64,000 bases of DNA, from contig NZ_LLWE01000005.1 of the NCBI RefSeq assembly GCF_001562055.1, forward strand, positions 62,001 through 126,000. Direction: 5' to 3'. The notes beneath the pieces are model-generated. The model was not told the origin of the DNA, searched no databases, and saw nothing but the letters and a program-made list of their open reading frames with translations. Positions 25,922-35,287 of the stretch are shown one piece after another; position 1 is the stretch's first letter; each line of letters begins with the position of its first letter. A program made the translations under genes and the position numbers. The DNA comes from Polycladidibacter stylochi (GTDB lineage Bacteria > Pseudomonadota > Alphaproteobacteria > Rhizobiales > Stappiaceae).

Positions 25922-27256
25922 TCATTCATCGTTGTAGAGTTCAGTGGCATCAATTTTCAGGCCAAAACCTTCCAAGCCGATATAATGGCGGTGCCGAGAA
26001 GCCAGAACTCGAATGGAATTCACACCCAAGTCTTTAAGTATCTGTGCACCCAGACCGATTTCACGCCAGCCCTCTGCTCGTTCCTGAGCTGACTTATGCT
26101 CTTCCAGCTCTGCAGCTTCTAGTCCATCACGGCGGCGGCAAGAGTGTGATGTCACACCAACGGCACCTTCGCGCAGATATACAATGACGCCTTTTTGCTG
26201 GTCCGCAAACTTTTTCATAATCTTTTGCAAAGTAGGACTAGGACCAAAAACATCATCCAATATCGATTCCCCATGAAGTCTTACGGGAATATTTTGCCCA
26301 TCACGGATATCTCCGAAGACCACCGCAAGATGGCCGACACTATCAAATGGTGTGGTATATGTTATTGCTGTGGCGGGGCCATAGGGCGTGGTTATTTGCA
26401 GTGTCTCGCCTCGCTCCACAAACGATTCAGTCCGCTGACGCCATGCAATTAGGTCTGCAACTGAAACTGTCTTTAGATTATGGCTTTTAGCAAACTCAGC
26501 AACCGCTTCGCCTCTTTTAACCGTGCCATCATCATTGACGAGTTCGGATATAACGCCAACCTCTGGAAGCCCTGTCAGCTTGCAAAGGTCAACAGCTGCT
26601 TCGGTGTGGCCTGAGCGAATTAACACCCCGCCCTCTTTGGCGATTAGTGGGAAAACATGCCCTGGGCGGACAAAGTCCCCTGCCCCTGCATTTGGGTTTG
26701 CAAGCCCGTGGACTGTTGCGCAACGCTCTTCAGCAGAAATACCGGTGGTTAAACCGGGAGCATAATCAACTGACACTGTAAATGCGGTTGCTAACGGCGC
26801 ATCATTTTGCGCAACCATTGGCTGAAGCTGCAAGCGTGCCGCAGTTGCCGGCGTCATTGGCGCACAAACAATTCCAGATGTGTGCCGGATTATAAATGCC
26901 ATTTGCTCCGGTGTTATTTTACTGGCTGCAACGATTAGATCGCCTTCATTTTCACGATCGTCATCATCGGTTACCACAATCATTTCACCAGCTTCGAAAG
27001 CCCTCAAAGCTTCGGCAACGCGTGTTTGCGACATATTATATTCTCCACCAACATTCTGTTCTTGTTGTAAGCCCAACATGTCATTGGGCGTTACTTTATC
27101 TTGAGTGGCCTTGGCTATTTTTTGCGCCATGTCACGCGAGACCCATGCATGAGGGTCGTTGCAAAGCGCCGTGACAGAGGCAGGCGAAAGCCCAGCACGA
27201 CGCGCAAAAGCACTTCTACTTTCGTTTTTTTCTTGTAGGTATTCGTTTAAACGCAT
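25922..27256 (-). CDS. ribB: HTH - DHBP synthase - degenerate GTP cyclohydrolase II fusion
   Basis: A 444-residue protein in three parts. Residues 1-65 look like a Cro/phage-repressor-type helix-turn-helix (SAFARRAGLSPASVTALCND). Residues ~75-275 are 3,4-dihydroxy-2-butanone-4-phosphate synthase, which makes the four-carbon unit of riboflavin from ribulose 5-phosphate; DDDDRENEGDLIVAA and RSGHTEAAVDLCKLTGL keep the catalytic set. Residues ~285-440 resemble GTP cyclohydrolase II, but the zinc site is gone: the usual SECLTGD...RCDCG region reads GESILDDVFGPSPTLQK with no Cys. A separate RibA must exist. An internal ATG at 27034, with GGTGGAG 8 bases upstream, could give RibB-RibX without the HTH. 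It follows aroC in the fabI-phosphatase-aroC-ribB order. Confidence 0.88.
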   Translation of the reverse strand: MRLNEYLQEKNESRSAFARRAGLSPASVTALCNDPHAWVSRDMAQKIAKATQDKVTPNDMLGLQQEQNVGGEYNMSQTRVAEALRAFEAGEMIVVTDDDDRENEGDLIVAASKITPEQMAFIIRHTSGIVCAPMTPATAARLQLQPMVAQNDAPLATAFTVSVDYAPGLTTGISAEERCATVHGLANPNAGAGDFVRPGHVFPLIAKEGGVLIRSGHTEAAVDLCKLTGLPEVGVISELVNDDGTVKRGEAVAEFAKSHNLKTVSVADLIAWRQRTESFVERGETLQITTPYGPATAITYTTPFDSVGHLAVVFGDIRDGQNIPVRLHGESILDDVFGPSPTLQKIMKKFADQQKGVIVYLREGAVGVTSHSCRRRDGLEAAELEEHKSAQERAEGWREIGLGAQILKDLGVNSIRVLASRHRHYIGLEGFGLKIDATELYNDE

Positions 27257-27377
27257 CGCTTTTCCAATTTGGCCTTAAGCTGGCTCAAATAACCATATAG
27301 GTTTAACTGACTGGATATTTATCGCCACTGGAGAGGACAATAACAGCTTTTCAGCGATACTGAAAAAAATATTACAT

Positions 27378-27402
27378 GGCCTCCGCATTTCGTGCGAAGG
27401 CC
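27378..27402 (-). terminator. Terminator-like hairpin after aroC
   Basis: AGGCC (27402-27398) and GGCCT (27382-27378) pair, with inner CGCA/TGCG; on the minus strand an AT-rich tail ending in T7 follows within about 15 bases. It separates aroC from ribB. No FMN riboswitch signature is visible in the 161-base spacer. Confidence 0.45.
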
Positions 27403-27417
27403 TGTGTTTTAGAGTAA

Positions 27418-28503
27418 TCAGCCAATTTGTGCGCGGTGGCGAAGCAGATGGTCAGCCAAGACGCATGCAACCATTGCCTCAGCTACCGGAACAGCCCTAA
27501 TCCCCACGCAAGGGTCATGACGTCCTTTCGTACGCACTTCAACATCTTCACCGGATCGGGTAATCGATTTTCTTGGTGTTAAGATTGAAGAGGTTGGTTT
27601 CACGGCAAAGCGGATGACAACAGGCGCACCGGAAGAAATCCCGCCCAAAACGCCACCTGCATTGTTTGAAAGGAATACAGGAGCGCCATCCGCACCAACC
27701 CGCATTTCATCGGCATTTTCCTCACCTGTCAAAGCAGCGGCTTCAAAACCATTGCCAATCTCAACGCCTTTAACTGCATTGATAGACATAATGGCACTGG
27801 CCAAATCCTGATCGAGTTTACCGTAGAGCGGTGCCCCTAGGCCCACAGGTACATTTTCGGCAACGACTTCAAGCACAGCCCCGACTGAAGAGCCGTTTTT
27901 GCGTATTTCGTCTAGGTAGCTTTCAAAGAAAACAGCCGCTTCTTTATCGGGGCAAAAAAACGGGTTGTTGTGCACTTCATCCCAAGACCAATTATTCCGA
28001 TCGATTTTATGAGGCCCCATTTGCACGAGAGCACTACGTATCTTGATTGAGGGAATAACTTTGCGCGCAATTCCCCCCGCAGCAACCCGAGCTGCTGTTT
28101 CACGCGCTGAAGAACGGCCGCCACCACGATAATCGCGGATACCATATTTTTGGTCGTAGGTGTAATCCGCATGCCCTGGACGATAGCGCGTTTTTATTTC
28201 GCTATAGTCTTTTGACCTTTGGTCTGTATTTTCGATAATCAGCGAGATGGGTGTGCCGGTCGTTTTTTGTAGCCCGTCTTCATCCACCATCACGCCAGAC
28301 AATATTTCGACTTGATCCGGCTCATTACGCTGAGTGGTGAACTTTGACTGCCCCGGACGGCGTTGATCCAGATAAACCTGCAAATCCTCCGCTTTGATAG
28401 GCAGCAAGGGTGGACAACCATCAACCACACAGCCAAGAGCAGGACCGTGACTTTCTCCCCACGTGGTTACACGAAACATTTTTCCAAAGGTATTGTCGGA
28501 CAT
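27418..28503 (-). CDS. aroC: Chorismate synthase
   Basis: A 361-residue enzyme that converts EPSP to chorismate using reduced FMN, the last shared step to aromatic amino acids, folate and ubiquinone precursors. Signatures: [19 protein letters not shown] at the N-terminus, [35 protein letters not shown], and [16 protein letters not shown] near the end, all diagnostic. Length is typical. It sits between a histidine phosphatase gene and ribB, an order I recall from Rhizobiales. Confidence 0.96.
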   Translation of the reverse strand: MSDNTFGKMFRVTTWGESHGPALGCVVDGCPPLLPIKAEDLQVYLDQRRPGQSKFTTQRNEPDQVEILSGVMVDEDGLQKTTGTPISLIIENTDQRSKDYSEIKTRYRPGHADYTYDQKYGIRDYRGGGRSSARETAARVAAGGIARKVIPSIKIRSALVQMGPHKIDRNNWSWDEVHNNPFFCPDKEAAVFFESYLDEIRKNGSSVGAVLEVVAENVPVGLGAPLYGKLDQDLASAIMSINAVKGVEIGNGFEAAALTGEENADEMRVGADGAPVFLSNNAGGVLGGISSGAPVVIRFAVKPTSSILTPRKSITRSGEDVEVRTKGRHDPCVGIRAVPVAEAMVACVLADHLLRHRAQIG

Positions 28504-28670
28504 GCGCTCGGATCTTTAATCTGTTTTCGAATGTTAAATGCCTTTTGTAGTTACCCCATAGCTCTAGGTCAATTGAGCTTAGGACAAGTCACAGATAACA
28601 TTTGGGTAGAAAGCATAATATTCTGGTTTTATTCTGTTGTTATGAATGCTCATCACTTATCATTAGATGA

Positions 28671-29402
28671 TTATTGATTTTGCGCCATTTCACCTAAAGC
28701 CCCATCATCTTCACTCTTGGCGTTTTCTTCGCTCTCTTCACTAGCGCCTTCATCTGGATCGACTGAAAGTGCCGTATCAACCCAAAAGCCGGTATGGTCT
28801 TGCCAAACCCAAAACCGATCCTGAGGAACCTCTAGAACAGGTACTTCATGATCCGGGTGACCACATAATAAGCCGCGTAATGCTCGGAGTACGCCACCAT
28901 GAGAGACAATTATCATCGGGCGGTGGGTTGTCATCAACCAAGCTTCCACGCGTGATGTCAGCATTTGATAGGACTCCCCCTCAGGAGGGACAAAACCCCA
29001 CTTGTCTTGCTTTCGTCCTTCAACGTGTTCTGGCCTTGCCTTTGCAATCTCATCAAGGGTTTTTCCCTCGAACGTGCCAAATGTTATTTCCTTGAGCCGA
29101 TTTTCGATTCTGTATTGGCCCTCAGGTAAAACCATTTTTTCGCGAATGATGTCCATCGTCTGACAAGCACGCTTCATTGGCGAACACAACCACTCGAAAT
29201 CTGCAGGTAAGCGGCTTGTTTCCTCTAGAAACTCATAGAGCCTTTCGCCAATAGCTTCCGCTTGAAGCTCTCCAGTTTCATTTAATGGAATATCTTGATG
29301 ACCCTGCATTCGCCCTTCTTTGTTCCAATCGGTTTGGCCGTGGCGAATAAAAATAATTGGCGCTGGGGCCAACCTTGCAGAACGGGTGAGCTTAACTGAC
29401 AT
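28671..29402 (-). CDS. Histidine phosphatase family protein
   Basis: A 243-residue phosphoglycerate-mutase-fold phosphatase. The phosphohistidine motif is FIRHGQTDWN, the second catalytic His is in IIVSHGGVLRALRG, and EITFGTFEGKT supplies the acid residue. The last ~30 residues are strongly acidic and disordered-looking. Substrate unknown; these enzymes often act on small phosphoesters. ATG 29402 follows AAGGAA; ATG 29480 would add 26 residues. It lies between fabI and aroC. Confidence 0.85.
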   Translation of the reverse strand: MSVKLTRSARLAPAPIIFIRHGQTDWNKEGRMQGHQDIPLNETGELQAEAIGERLYEFLEETSRLPADFEWLCSPMKRACQTMDIIREKMVLPEGQYRIENRLKEITFGTFEGKTLDEIAKARPEHVEGRKQDKWGFVPPEGESYQMLTSRVEAWLMTTHRPMIIVSHGGVLRALRGLLCGHPDHEVPVLEVPQDRFWVWQDHTGFWVDTALSVDPDEGASEESEENAKSEDDGALGEMAQNQ

Positions 29403-29726
29403 ACGATCAATTCCTTTTGCACTTTCCCGCCTCTTAACACCGTGTGTTTTTATGTACTTATTTGTACCGGGTAGTGCCAAGCAGTTATAATTTGCTTCTT
29501 ACATTAATATAGAGCAACAGATGAAAATAGATTATTTGCATCCTCTAAAGATGAAATAACGTTTTCCCTTTAAAATGTGAACATATTTTTTTGCAGAGCC
29601 GCTTATATATAAGCTACTAACCTTCGCAGGGCTTACAAGCTGTTGTCTCGGTTGTAGTGTTAATATGTGCCAACAAGTAAAAAAGCCGCCCTTTCGGGCG
29701 GCTTCAATATTACTTTTTCAATTGGT
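29403..29726. other. Spacer between fabI and the phosphatase gene
   Basis: No gene. The right part holds the fabI terminator; the rest is AT-rich and probably contains the phosphatase promoter, though I cannot name it confidently. Confidence 0.55.
29679..29702 (-). terminator. Rho-independent terminator of fabI
   Basis: On the minus strand GCCGCCC (29702-29696), loop GAAA, GGGCGGC (29691-29685), then TTTTTTAC. A textbook terminator, so the downstream phosphatase gene has its own promoter. Confidence 0.9.
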
Positions 29727-30539
29727 TTAAACTGTCGCAATATCCGGGGCATCTACCGCCTTCATGCCTACAACATGATATCCGGCATCTACGTGTACTG
29801 TTTCGCCTGTTGTGGCCGTACTTAAATCGGACAGCAAATAGAGGGCAGAGTTGCCGACTTCTTCAATGGTTACAGTCGCGCGTAGTGGTGCGTTGTATTC
29901 ATTCCACTTCAAAATATACCGGAAATCGCCAATACCAGATGCTGCCAATGTTTTAATTGGCCCAGCAGATATTGAGTTCACACGTATTTTTTGCGGTCCA
30001 AGATCAACAGCCAAATACTTAACCGAAGCTTCAAGCGCAGCCTTTGCAACACCCATTACGTTGTAATTCGGCATTACTTTTTCTGCACCGTAATAAGTGA
30101 GGGTCAAAATCGAGCCTCCCTCCGGCATAAGCTTTTCAGCACGTTTGGCGACAGCTGCTAGGGAGTAGCAGGAAATCTCCATGGTTTTGTTAAAATTTTC
30201 AACGCTGGTATCAAGGTAGCGCCCTGTCAGCTCGTCCTTATCTGAAAAGGCAACTGCATGAACGACAAAGTCAATTGTCCCCCATTTCTCTTCCAAACCG
30301 GAAAAGACAGCATCAATGCTTTCATGGTCTGTCACATCGCAATGACCTGCTAGATGACCATTCAGTTTTTCGGCCAGAGGAGCCACGCGCTTTTTCAGGG
30401 CTTCCCCTTGATATGTTAGGGCAATTTCCGCACCTGCATCTGAAAGCGCTTTGGCAATTCCCCACGCGATAGAACGATTGTTGGCAAGACCCATGATTAG
30501 GCCACGCTTACCTTCCATCAATCCGCGCGCTTGTGACAT
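29727..30539 (-). CDS. fabI: Enoyl-[acyl-carrier-protein] reductase (NADH)
   Basis: A 270-residue SDR-type enoyl-ACP reductase, the final step of each fatty-acid elongation cycle and the triclosan target. LIMGLANNRSIAWGIAKAL is the FabI nucleotide motif, and the catalytic pair is spaced YNVMGVAK (Tyr-x6-Lys), as in FabI rather than ordinary SDRs. RVNSISAGPIKTLAASGI is also diagnostic. ATG 30539 follows GGAGAA at 4 bases; an upstream ATG at 30563 is weaker. Confidence 0.95.
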   Translation of the reverse strand: MSQARGLMEGKRGLIMGLANNRSIAWGIAKALSDAGAEIALTYQGEALKKRVAPLAEKLNGHLAGHCDVTDHESIDAVFSGLEEKWGTIDFVVHAVAFSDKDELTGRYLDTSVENFNKTMEISCYSLAAVAKRAEKLMPEGGSILTLTYYGAEKVMPNYNVMGVAKAALEASVKYLAVDLGPQKIRVNSISAGPIKTLAASGIGDFRYILKWNEYNAPLRATVTIEEVGNSALYLLSDLSTATTGETVHVDAGYHVVGMKAVDAPDIATV

Positions 30540-30710
30540 ATTCTTCTCCTGAGTGAATTCCACTAGACCTGCTACAACAGTTTGAAATTGCTAAGGCCAC
30601 TGTTGCGCAAGCTGCAAGCCGTCGATAATTAAACTAAAGCCGTTTCACAGGCTATCCTTTGCGACCCAATATCTGATAGTTAGCTATAGATCAATCATCA
30701 AGAGAGCATA

Positions 30711-32141
30711 ATGAGTAACGCATACCCAGCTTACGTGAGTGAATTTCAAAAATGTATTGGTGAAAAACACGTTTTACTCAGCCAAAGAGACAAAGCTCCT
30801 TATCTCGTTGAATGGCGCGATAAGTTTGATGGTGAGAGTGAGTGCGTGTTGCGACCAGGCAACACTCAGGAAGTTTCAGCACTCGTAAAAATTGCAACTT
30901 CATATGGTTTAAAGCTAATCCCACAATCTGGAAATACCGGTCTTGTAGGTGGGCAAATACCACGTCCCGGCAAGAACGAAATTGTTGTTTCTCTCGCCAG
31001 GTTAAATAAAATTAGGCAGGTAGATGCAGAGGGTTATTCAATAACTGTCGATGGCGGCGTTACATTACAGACCTTGCAAGAAGCGGCTGAAAAAGCAGGA
31101 CGCCTGTTTCCACTTTCGCTTGCTTCGCAAGGTAGCTGCCAGATTGCAGGCAACATTGCTTCCAATGCTGGCGGAACGGCAGTTCTTTCCTATGGCAATG
31201 CAAGAGACTTGGTCTTAGGGCTTGAAGTTGTGCTTGCCAATGGCGAAATCTGGCACGGATTGCGCACATTGCGAAAAGATAACACCGGTTACGATTTGAA
31301 ACATTTATTCATTGGATCAGAGGGGACACTTGGAATCATAACGGGGGCCAGCCTCAAATTATTTCCCAAACCTGTATCACAAATCGTTGCATTTTGTGCA
31401 TTAGATTCGGCCGCAGATTTGTTGCAATTGTTTTCTCTAGCCAAACAGCATGCCGGTTCAATGCTTACCGGATTTGAAATCCTTCCCAAAGTGGGTATGC
31501 AATTTGCTGTCACGCACCAAGAGGGGGCAAGGTTACCCTTCCAACACGAACACAACTGGTATGTGCTGTTAGAGCTGTCAGCAACATCAGCTGCTATAGA
31601 ACTGAATAGTCTAGGAGAAATGATCCTCGCTCAAGCTTTGGAAAGCAGCTTTATTGAAGATGCTGTCTTGGCACAAAACCAAAGTCAGGCAGAAGCCTTT
31701 TGGCGTTTGCGCCATGGCATGTCGGAGGTACAGAAGTTTGAAGGGGGATCTATCAAGCATGATGTTTCTGTCCCTGTGGCACACATACCGGTATTTCTTG
31801 AGGAAACAATTGAAGCCGTTTCAGCTTTAATACCGGGATGCCGCCCTGTGCCCTTTGGCCACATGGGGGATGGCAATATCCACTTTAATATTAGCCAGCC
31901 AATTGGAGCCGATAAGCAAGCCTACCTAGAGCGTTGGGATGAGGTCAACGAGGTGGTACACGGTATTGTGGCCAAGTATGACGGTTCCATATCTGCCGAG
32001 CATGGCATAGGTATTCTTAAACGGGATTTGCTCGGACGCGTTAAGAGCAAAACAGAGCTGGATATGATGAAAAGTATCAAGCGAACTCTGGATCCTAGCA
32101 ATATGTTTAGCCCTGAACGCATCATTACACTAGACGATTAG
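30711..32141 (+). CDS. FAD-binding oxidoreductase, D-2-hydroxyacid dehydrogenase type
   Basis: A 476-residue flavoenzyme of the GlcD/D-2-hydroxyglutarate dehydrogenase group. The PCMH FAD domain occupies about residues 40-220 (PQSGNTGLVGGQIP, ASNAGGTAVLSYGNARDLVLG, GSEGTLGIITGASL); the oxidase C-terminal domain follows, with metal/substrate motifs PFGHMGDGNIHFN and SAEHGIG. It probably oxidises a D-2-hydroxy acid and passes electrons to ETF or quinone; the substrate is not decided. AGAGAG precedes the ATG. The stop overlaps the convergent ABC-F gene by 4 bases. Confidence 0.9.
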   Translation: MSNAYPAYVSEFQKCIGEKHVLLSQRDKAPYLVEWRDKFDGESECVLRPGNTQEVSALVKIATSYGLKLIPQSGNTGLVGGQIPRPGKNEIVVSLARLNKIRQVDAEGYSITVDGGVTLQTLQEAAEKAGRLFPLSLASQGSCQIAGNIASNAGGTAVLSYGNARDLVLGLEVVLANGEIWHGLRTLRKDNTGYDLKHLFIGSEGTLGIITGASLKLFPKPVSQIVAFCALDSAADLLQLFSLAKQHAGSMLTGFEILPKVGMQFAVTHQEGARLPFQHEHNWYVLLELSATSAAIELNSLGEMILAQALESSFIEDAVLAQNQSQAEAFWRLRHGMSEVQKFEGGSIKHDVSVPVAHIPVFLEETIEAVSALIPGCRPVPFGHMGDGNIHFNISQPIGADKQAYLERWDEVNEVVHGIVAKYDGSISAEHGIGILKRDLLGRVKSKTELDMMKSIKRTLDPSNMFSPERIITLDD

Positions 32142-33721
32142 CTGTTAGGCATCTTGTAGGTTTTTGTTATGCCAACATTTTGCAGGAACTGTTGGTCGTG
32201 GCTCACGACCAACAAAGCGCCATCGTAGTTTTTCAGGGCATTTTCCAAAAGCTCTAACGATGGTAAATCCAGATGATTGGCGGGCTCGTCTAGCATTAAG
32301 AACTGTACAGGCTGTGGACCTCCCAACAAACATGCGAGGCCCGCGCGTACTTTTTCACCACCACTTAATTCACAAGTCTTCTTGGCTGCCAACTTATTAC
32401 GAAAACCGAAAGTTGCGAGTGCTTTAAAGGCCTCATGCTCTGTTGCCTCCGGATTTAGCCGTAAATAGTTATTTAACAGTGTTTTTGAGGGGGCTAAATG
32501 ACCTGCTTCTTGATTGATAAGAGCACGATTGGCGAGCACAAATTCTCGTCCCTTGTAATATCTAAGCTGGTTATCAATTAAACTTAGGAGACTGCTTTTT
32601 CCTGAGCCGTTTTTTCCTGTTAAAGCTACTCGCTCTGCTCCAGTAATTTTCAGATCAATTCCCGAAGAAAACCACGCATCCTTCTTAAACCCAAAGGCTG
32701 CATTTTGTAACACAAGCACTTTTTGTTTTGACGGTAACTTGCAGGTGACTATTGGAAGATTGATTGGTACGTCGACTGATTTTCGTGATTGAGCATGCTC
32801 TAGCTCATTTTGTGCGCTGTCCAGAATGGCATCTTTAACCTTTTGTAAATTAGCGCCTGTTGCTTCACTTTTCCGCTTCATGGCACCTAAAAGAACAGCC
32901 GGTTGATCCTTATTTTTGGCCTTTAGCTTTCCTCTTTTGTCTTTTTGAGCCTGACGTTCCAAGTCCCGTTGATGTTGTCGTTTCACTTTTTTTAGCAGTA
33001 CTTTTTGGGCGGCAATTTTCTGCTCAATACGATTGTTTTCGTCTTGTTTAGCCTTTGTATATTGCGCGTAGGATCCTTTGAAAAAGCTCGCGGTTGCGTT
33101 ATGCAAATCAATCAAATAATCAAAATGCGAAAGCAATTCCCTATCATGGGTTACGACCAATGCTCCTTTGGTCCAACTGGAAAGTAATTCGACAATAATG
33201 CGACGCCCTTCCAAGTCCAGATTATTGGTTGGTTCATCCAAGAGCAAAAAATCAGGGCTTTTCAATAAGGTCCCCGCAAGTGAAGCCCGCATGCGCTCCC
33301 CACCTGAAAGGCTCGTTGCCTTGAAATCTAGTGGAAGATTTAAATTCATTTTCGCCAACAGGCTTTGACAATTGGACAGTAAGTTCCAATCGATTGCTGC
33401 CAGCTCTTCGGCAGTAGCCTGCCCTACTTCGGCTTTTTGCAGAAGGTTATGATGCGTGCGAAGGCCCAAAAGATCAATGAGCTGTAAATTATCTACATCA
33501 AGAAGCTGGCGCATTGCACCAACACTACCTTCAACCGTTATAGTGCCCGAAGTAGGTTGTAGCTCACCAGCAATGAGCTTTAGTAGTGTTGTTTTACCGC
33601 AACCATTAGGTCCGATAAGTGCAATGCGCTCATTTTTAATTGAAAAGCTAAGGTTATCGATGATCTTTTTTTGATCTGACCCGTACCAACTGAGGTTGGC
33701 GAGCGTTAAGGAGCGCGACAT
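32138..33721 (-). CDS. ABC-F family ATP-binding protein
   Basis: A 527-residue soluble protein with two ABC ATPase domains and no membrane part, the ABC-F layout of ribosome-associated factors. Walker A motifs GPNGCGKTT and GKNGSGKSS, signatures LSGGERMR and LSGGEKVRA, and Walker B LLLDEPTNNLD and LMLDEPANHLD are intact. The linker (about residues 215-300) is long and very basic, as expected for a segment that contacts rRNA or tRNA. It could be a housekeeping translation factor or an antibiotic-protection type. Its ATG has AGGA about 10 bases upstream, and lies within an overlapping 42-codon frame that has a much better ribosome site. Confidence 0.9.
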   Translation of the reverse strand: MSRSLTLANLSWYGSDQKKIIDNLSFSIKNERIALIGPNGCGKTTLLKLIAGELQPTSGTITVEGSVGAMRQLLDVDNLQLIDLLGLRTHHNLLQKAEVGQATAEELAAIDWNLLSNCQSLLAKMNLNLPLDFKATSLSGGERMRASLAGTLLKSPDFLLLDEPTNNLDLEGRRIIVELLSSWTKGALVVTHDRELLSHFDYLIDLHNATASFFKGSYAQYTKAKQDENNRIEQKIAAQKVLLKKVKRQHQRDLERQAQKDKRGKLKAKNKDQPAVLLGAMKRKSEATGANLQKVKDAILDSAQNELEHAQSRKSVDVPINLPIVTCKLPSKQKVLVLQNAAFGFKKDAWFSSGIDLKITGAERVALTGKNGSGKSSLLSLIDNQLRYYKGREFVLANRALINQEAGHLAPSKTLLNNYLRLNPEATEHEAFKALATFGFRNKLAAKKTCELSGGEKVRAGLACLLGGPQPVQFLMLDEPANHLDLPSLELLENALKNYDGALLVVSHDQQFLQNVGITKTYKMPNS

Positions 33722-33779
33722 AGCTGAGAGATCCTAAAACAACAAGAGTAAGAATAGCTGTTGCAAGATGGATAATCAT
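33651..33779 (-). CDS. Candidate 42-aa membrane/leader peptide overlapping ABC-F start
   Basis: A 42-codon frame starting ATG 33779 with AAGGAG 6 bases upstream, the best ribosome site at this locus. It begins MIIHLATAILTLVVLGS, one predicted membrane helix, and ends with a basic tail (VRSKKDHR). It overlaps the first 71 bases of the ABC-F gene in another frame, so the ABC-F start codon lies inside it. ABC-F antibiotic-protection genes are often controlled by ribosome stalling on upstream peptides, so this may be a regulatory peptide; it may instead be a small membrane protein or a chance frame. Confidence 0.45.
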
Positions 33780-33905
33780 CGTTCGCTCCTTTCATAACTT
33801 CATATGATCATTCAAACATGTCTGGTATTTTTGTACAAGGGTATTTTCCTATAGAGAGCTGTCTTCACTTGTTTTTTACATAAATTTTTTGAAATGAGTG
33901 GCGCA

Positions 33906-34688
33906 TTACTCGAAAAGGTTGAGTTGACGCGCTCTATCGTCCTTATTTTTCCTTTTCGTTTTTGAGCGCTTGAATTGCTGATCCTCCTCCTGATCACGAA
34001 CAGCTGCTATCAATTCAGCACCATCGTTGTTCTTGTCCAAATACCTATTAGAAACAGGTTCTGGGTAAAAACGCCCTTCAGGTGAGGGTTTAAGTAGTTT
34101 TGCAGCTTGTTTTGCCGTGATATCACAGGTGTTCAGCCATTCATCAAAGTGGTCTTGCTCAATAATCGCGGGGGAACGATGGTGAATAAAACGGATATCA
34201 TCGTTGGCGGGCACAGTTATAATTGCCAGAGTATCAATGTCGCCGCCATCGGGATGTGAATAGGTTTCCCAAAGCCCTGCCATCGCCAGTATCCCATTTT
34301 CCCCGTAGTCGGGCGAAGCCTTATGTGCTGAGATATGATAGGCTTGACGCTCATTACAGCCTTTTCTTTTTCTTGCTCGCTCATAAAAGCCGCTTGCCGG
34401 TATTAAACAACGACGATGCTTCATTGCATTTTTAAATGCAGGTTTTTCAACGACTGTTTCAGCTCTTGCATTAATAGCTAATGAAAATTCTAAGGGATTG
34501 TTAACCCATGCAGGTAAGAATCCCCAGTGCGCAAGCATGGCCTGCCGACGCCCAAAATCTTGCATAACAAACAAAACCGGCTGTTGAGGCAAAATATTGT
34601 AGCGTGGTGGAAAATCAATATTGTTTATATATTGGAAGTAGTTATGGACTTCCTCCGCTGGGACTGCAAGACTATAACTTCCACACAT
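33906..34688 (-). CDS. SRAP-domain protein (YedK/HMCES family) with clamp-type C-terminus
   Basis: A 260-residue SOS-response-associated-peptidase-family protein. Cys 2 (MCGSYSL), exposed after Met removal, forms the thiazolidine crosslink to abasic sites in single-stranded DNA. Other conserved parts: RYNILPQQ, AINARAETVVEKPAFKN, CLIPASGFYE (catalytic Glu) and FIHHRSPAI (His). It protects abasic sites during replication. Its basic tail ends RARQLNLFE; QLNLF fits the bacterial sliding-clamp-binding pattern QLxLF, a parallel to the PCNA-binding tail of human HMCES. A likely clamp link is inference. Confidence 0.88.
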   Translation of the reverse strand: MCGSYSLAVPAEEVHNYFQYINNIDFPPRYNILPQQPVLFVMQDFGRRQAMLAHWGFLPAWVNNPLEFSLAINARAETVVEKPAFKNAMKHRRCLIPASGFYERARKRKGCNERQAYHISAHKASPDYGENGILAMAGLWETYSHPDGGDIDTLAIITVPANDDIRFIHHRSPAIIEQDHFDEWLNTCDITAKQAAKLLKPSPEGRFYPEPVSNRYLDKNNDGAELIAAVRDQEEDQQFKRSKTKRKNKDDRARQLNLFE

Positions 34689-34774
34689 GTTGCCACACCT
34701 GTTCGTATTTCGTTTAAAGCGAACTATAATTTAAAATGTCCAATCGTTGCTATTGTATTAGCCTGGAGGGTTGA

Positions 34775-35287
34775 ATGAAAGAGTTGCACGCACACATAAG
34801 CTTGGCTGACCTGGGTCACGAGCGTCTTGCGTGCGCCAACATAAACCCAACAACAGGCCTTGCCACTGACTACCTTAATCATTTTAACGAAGTTATCATG
34901 CTTCTTGAAATGTTGCCCGCTATGCCGGACTGCGTTGAGGATGTGCTTGATTGGAAGCCTAAAAGCTATATCGAACATTTTGAAGATTCTTCATTTTCCG
35001 AGCGAGAGCTGGCAATTGAAGCGTATTATGCAGCGCCTTCACACACGCGTGATGCGTTGGAAATGGCCATTCAAGCCGTTGATAAAGAAGTGGGCGATAT
35101 TCAGTCGGTGTTATGTACAATGGAAGTGACAAACCCTGACTACTTGAGGGAATTACAATACAAGGTAAGCGAGGTCATACAGCCCTTGGTATGCTCTTGT
35201 ATTGGAATTATCCATGGCCGTGAAAGCAATGCCGCCCCTGTCGAGCAAGATACAATTCAAGCAGACGTCGATGCATTGTTCTCCTGA
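34775..35287 (+). CDS. Conserved protein of unknown function
   Basis: A 170-residue soluble, acidic, largely helical protein. Visible segments are NHFNEVIMLLEMLPAMPDCV (about 40), an IEHFEDSSFSERELAIEAY stretch and a late CSCIGIIHG. I do not recognise a named domain. GGAGGG lies 5 bases before the ATG, and its 3' end overlaps the NUDIX gene by 17 bases, so the two are probably translated together. Homologues probably exist next to NUDIX/SRAP genes in related bacteria (recollection only). Confidence 0.7.
   Translation: MKELHAHISLADLGHERLACANINPTTGLATDYLNHFNEVIMLLEMLPAMPDCVEDVLDWKPKSYIEHFEDSSFSERELAIEAYYAAPSHTRDALEMAIQAVDKEVGDIQSVLCTMEVTNPDYLRELQYKVSEVIQPLVCSCIGIIHGRESNAAPVEQDTIQADVDALFS

Noticed and set aside
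27257-27417. FMN riboswitch upstream of ribB
   Set aside because: None of the conserved RFN segments is visible; the only hairpin is the aroC terminator.
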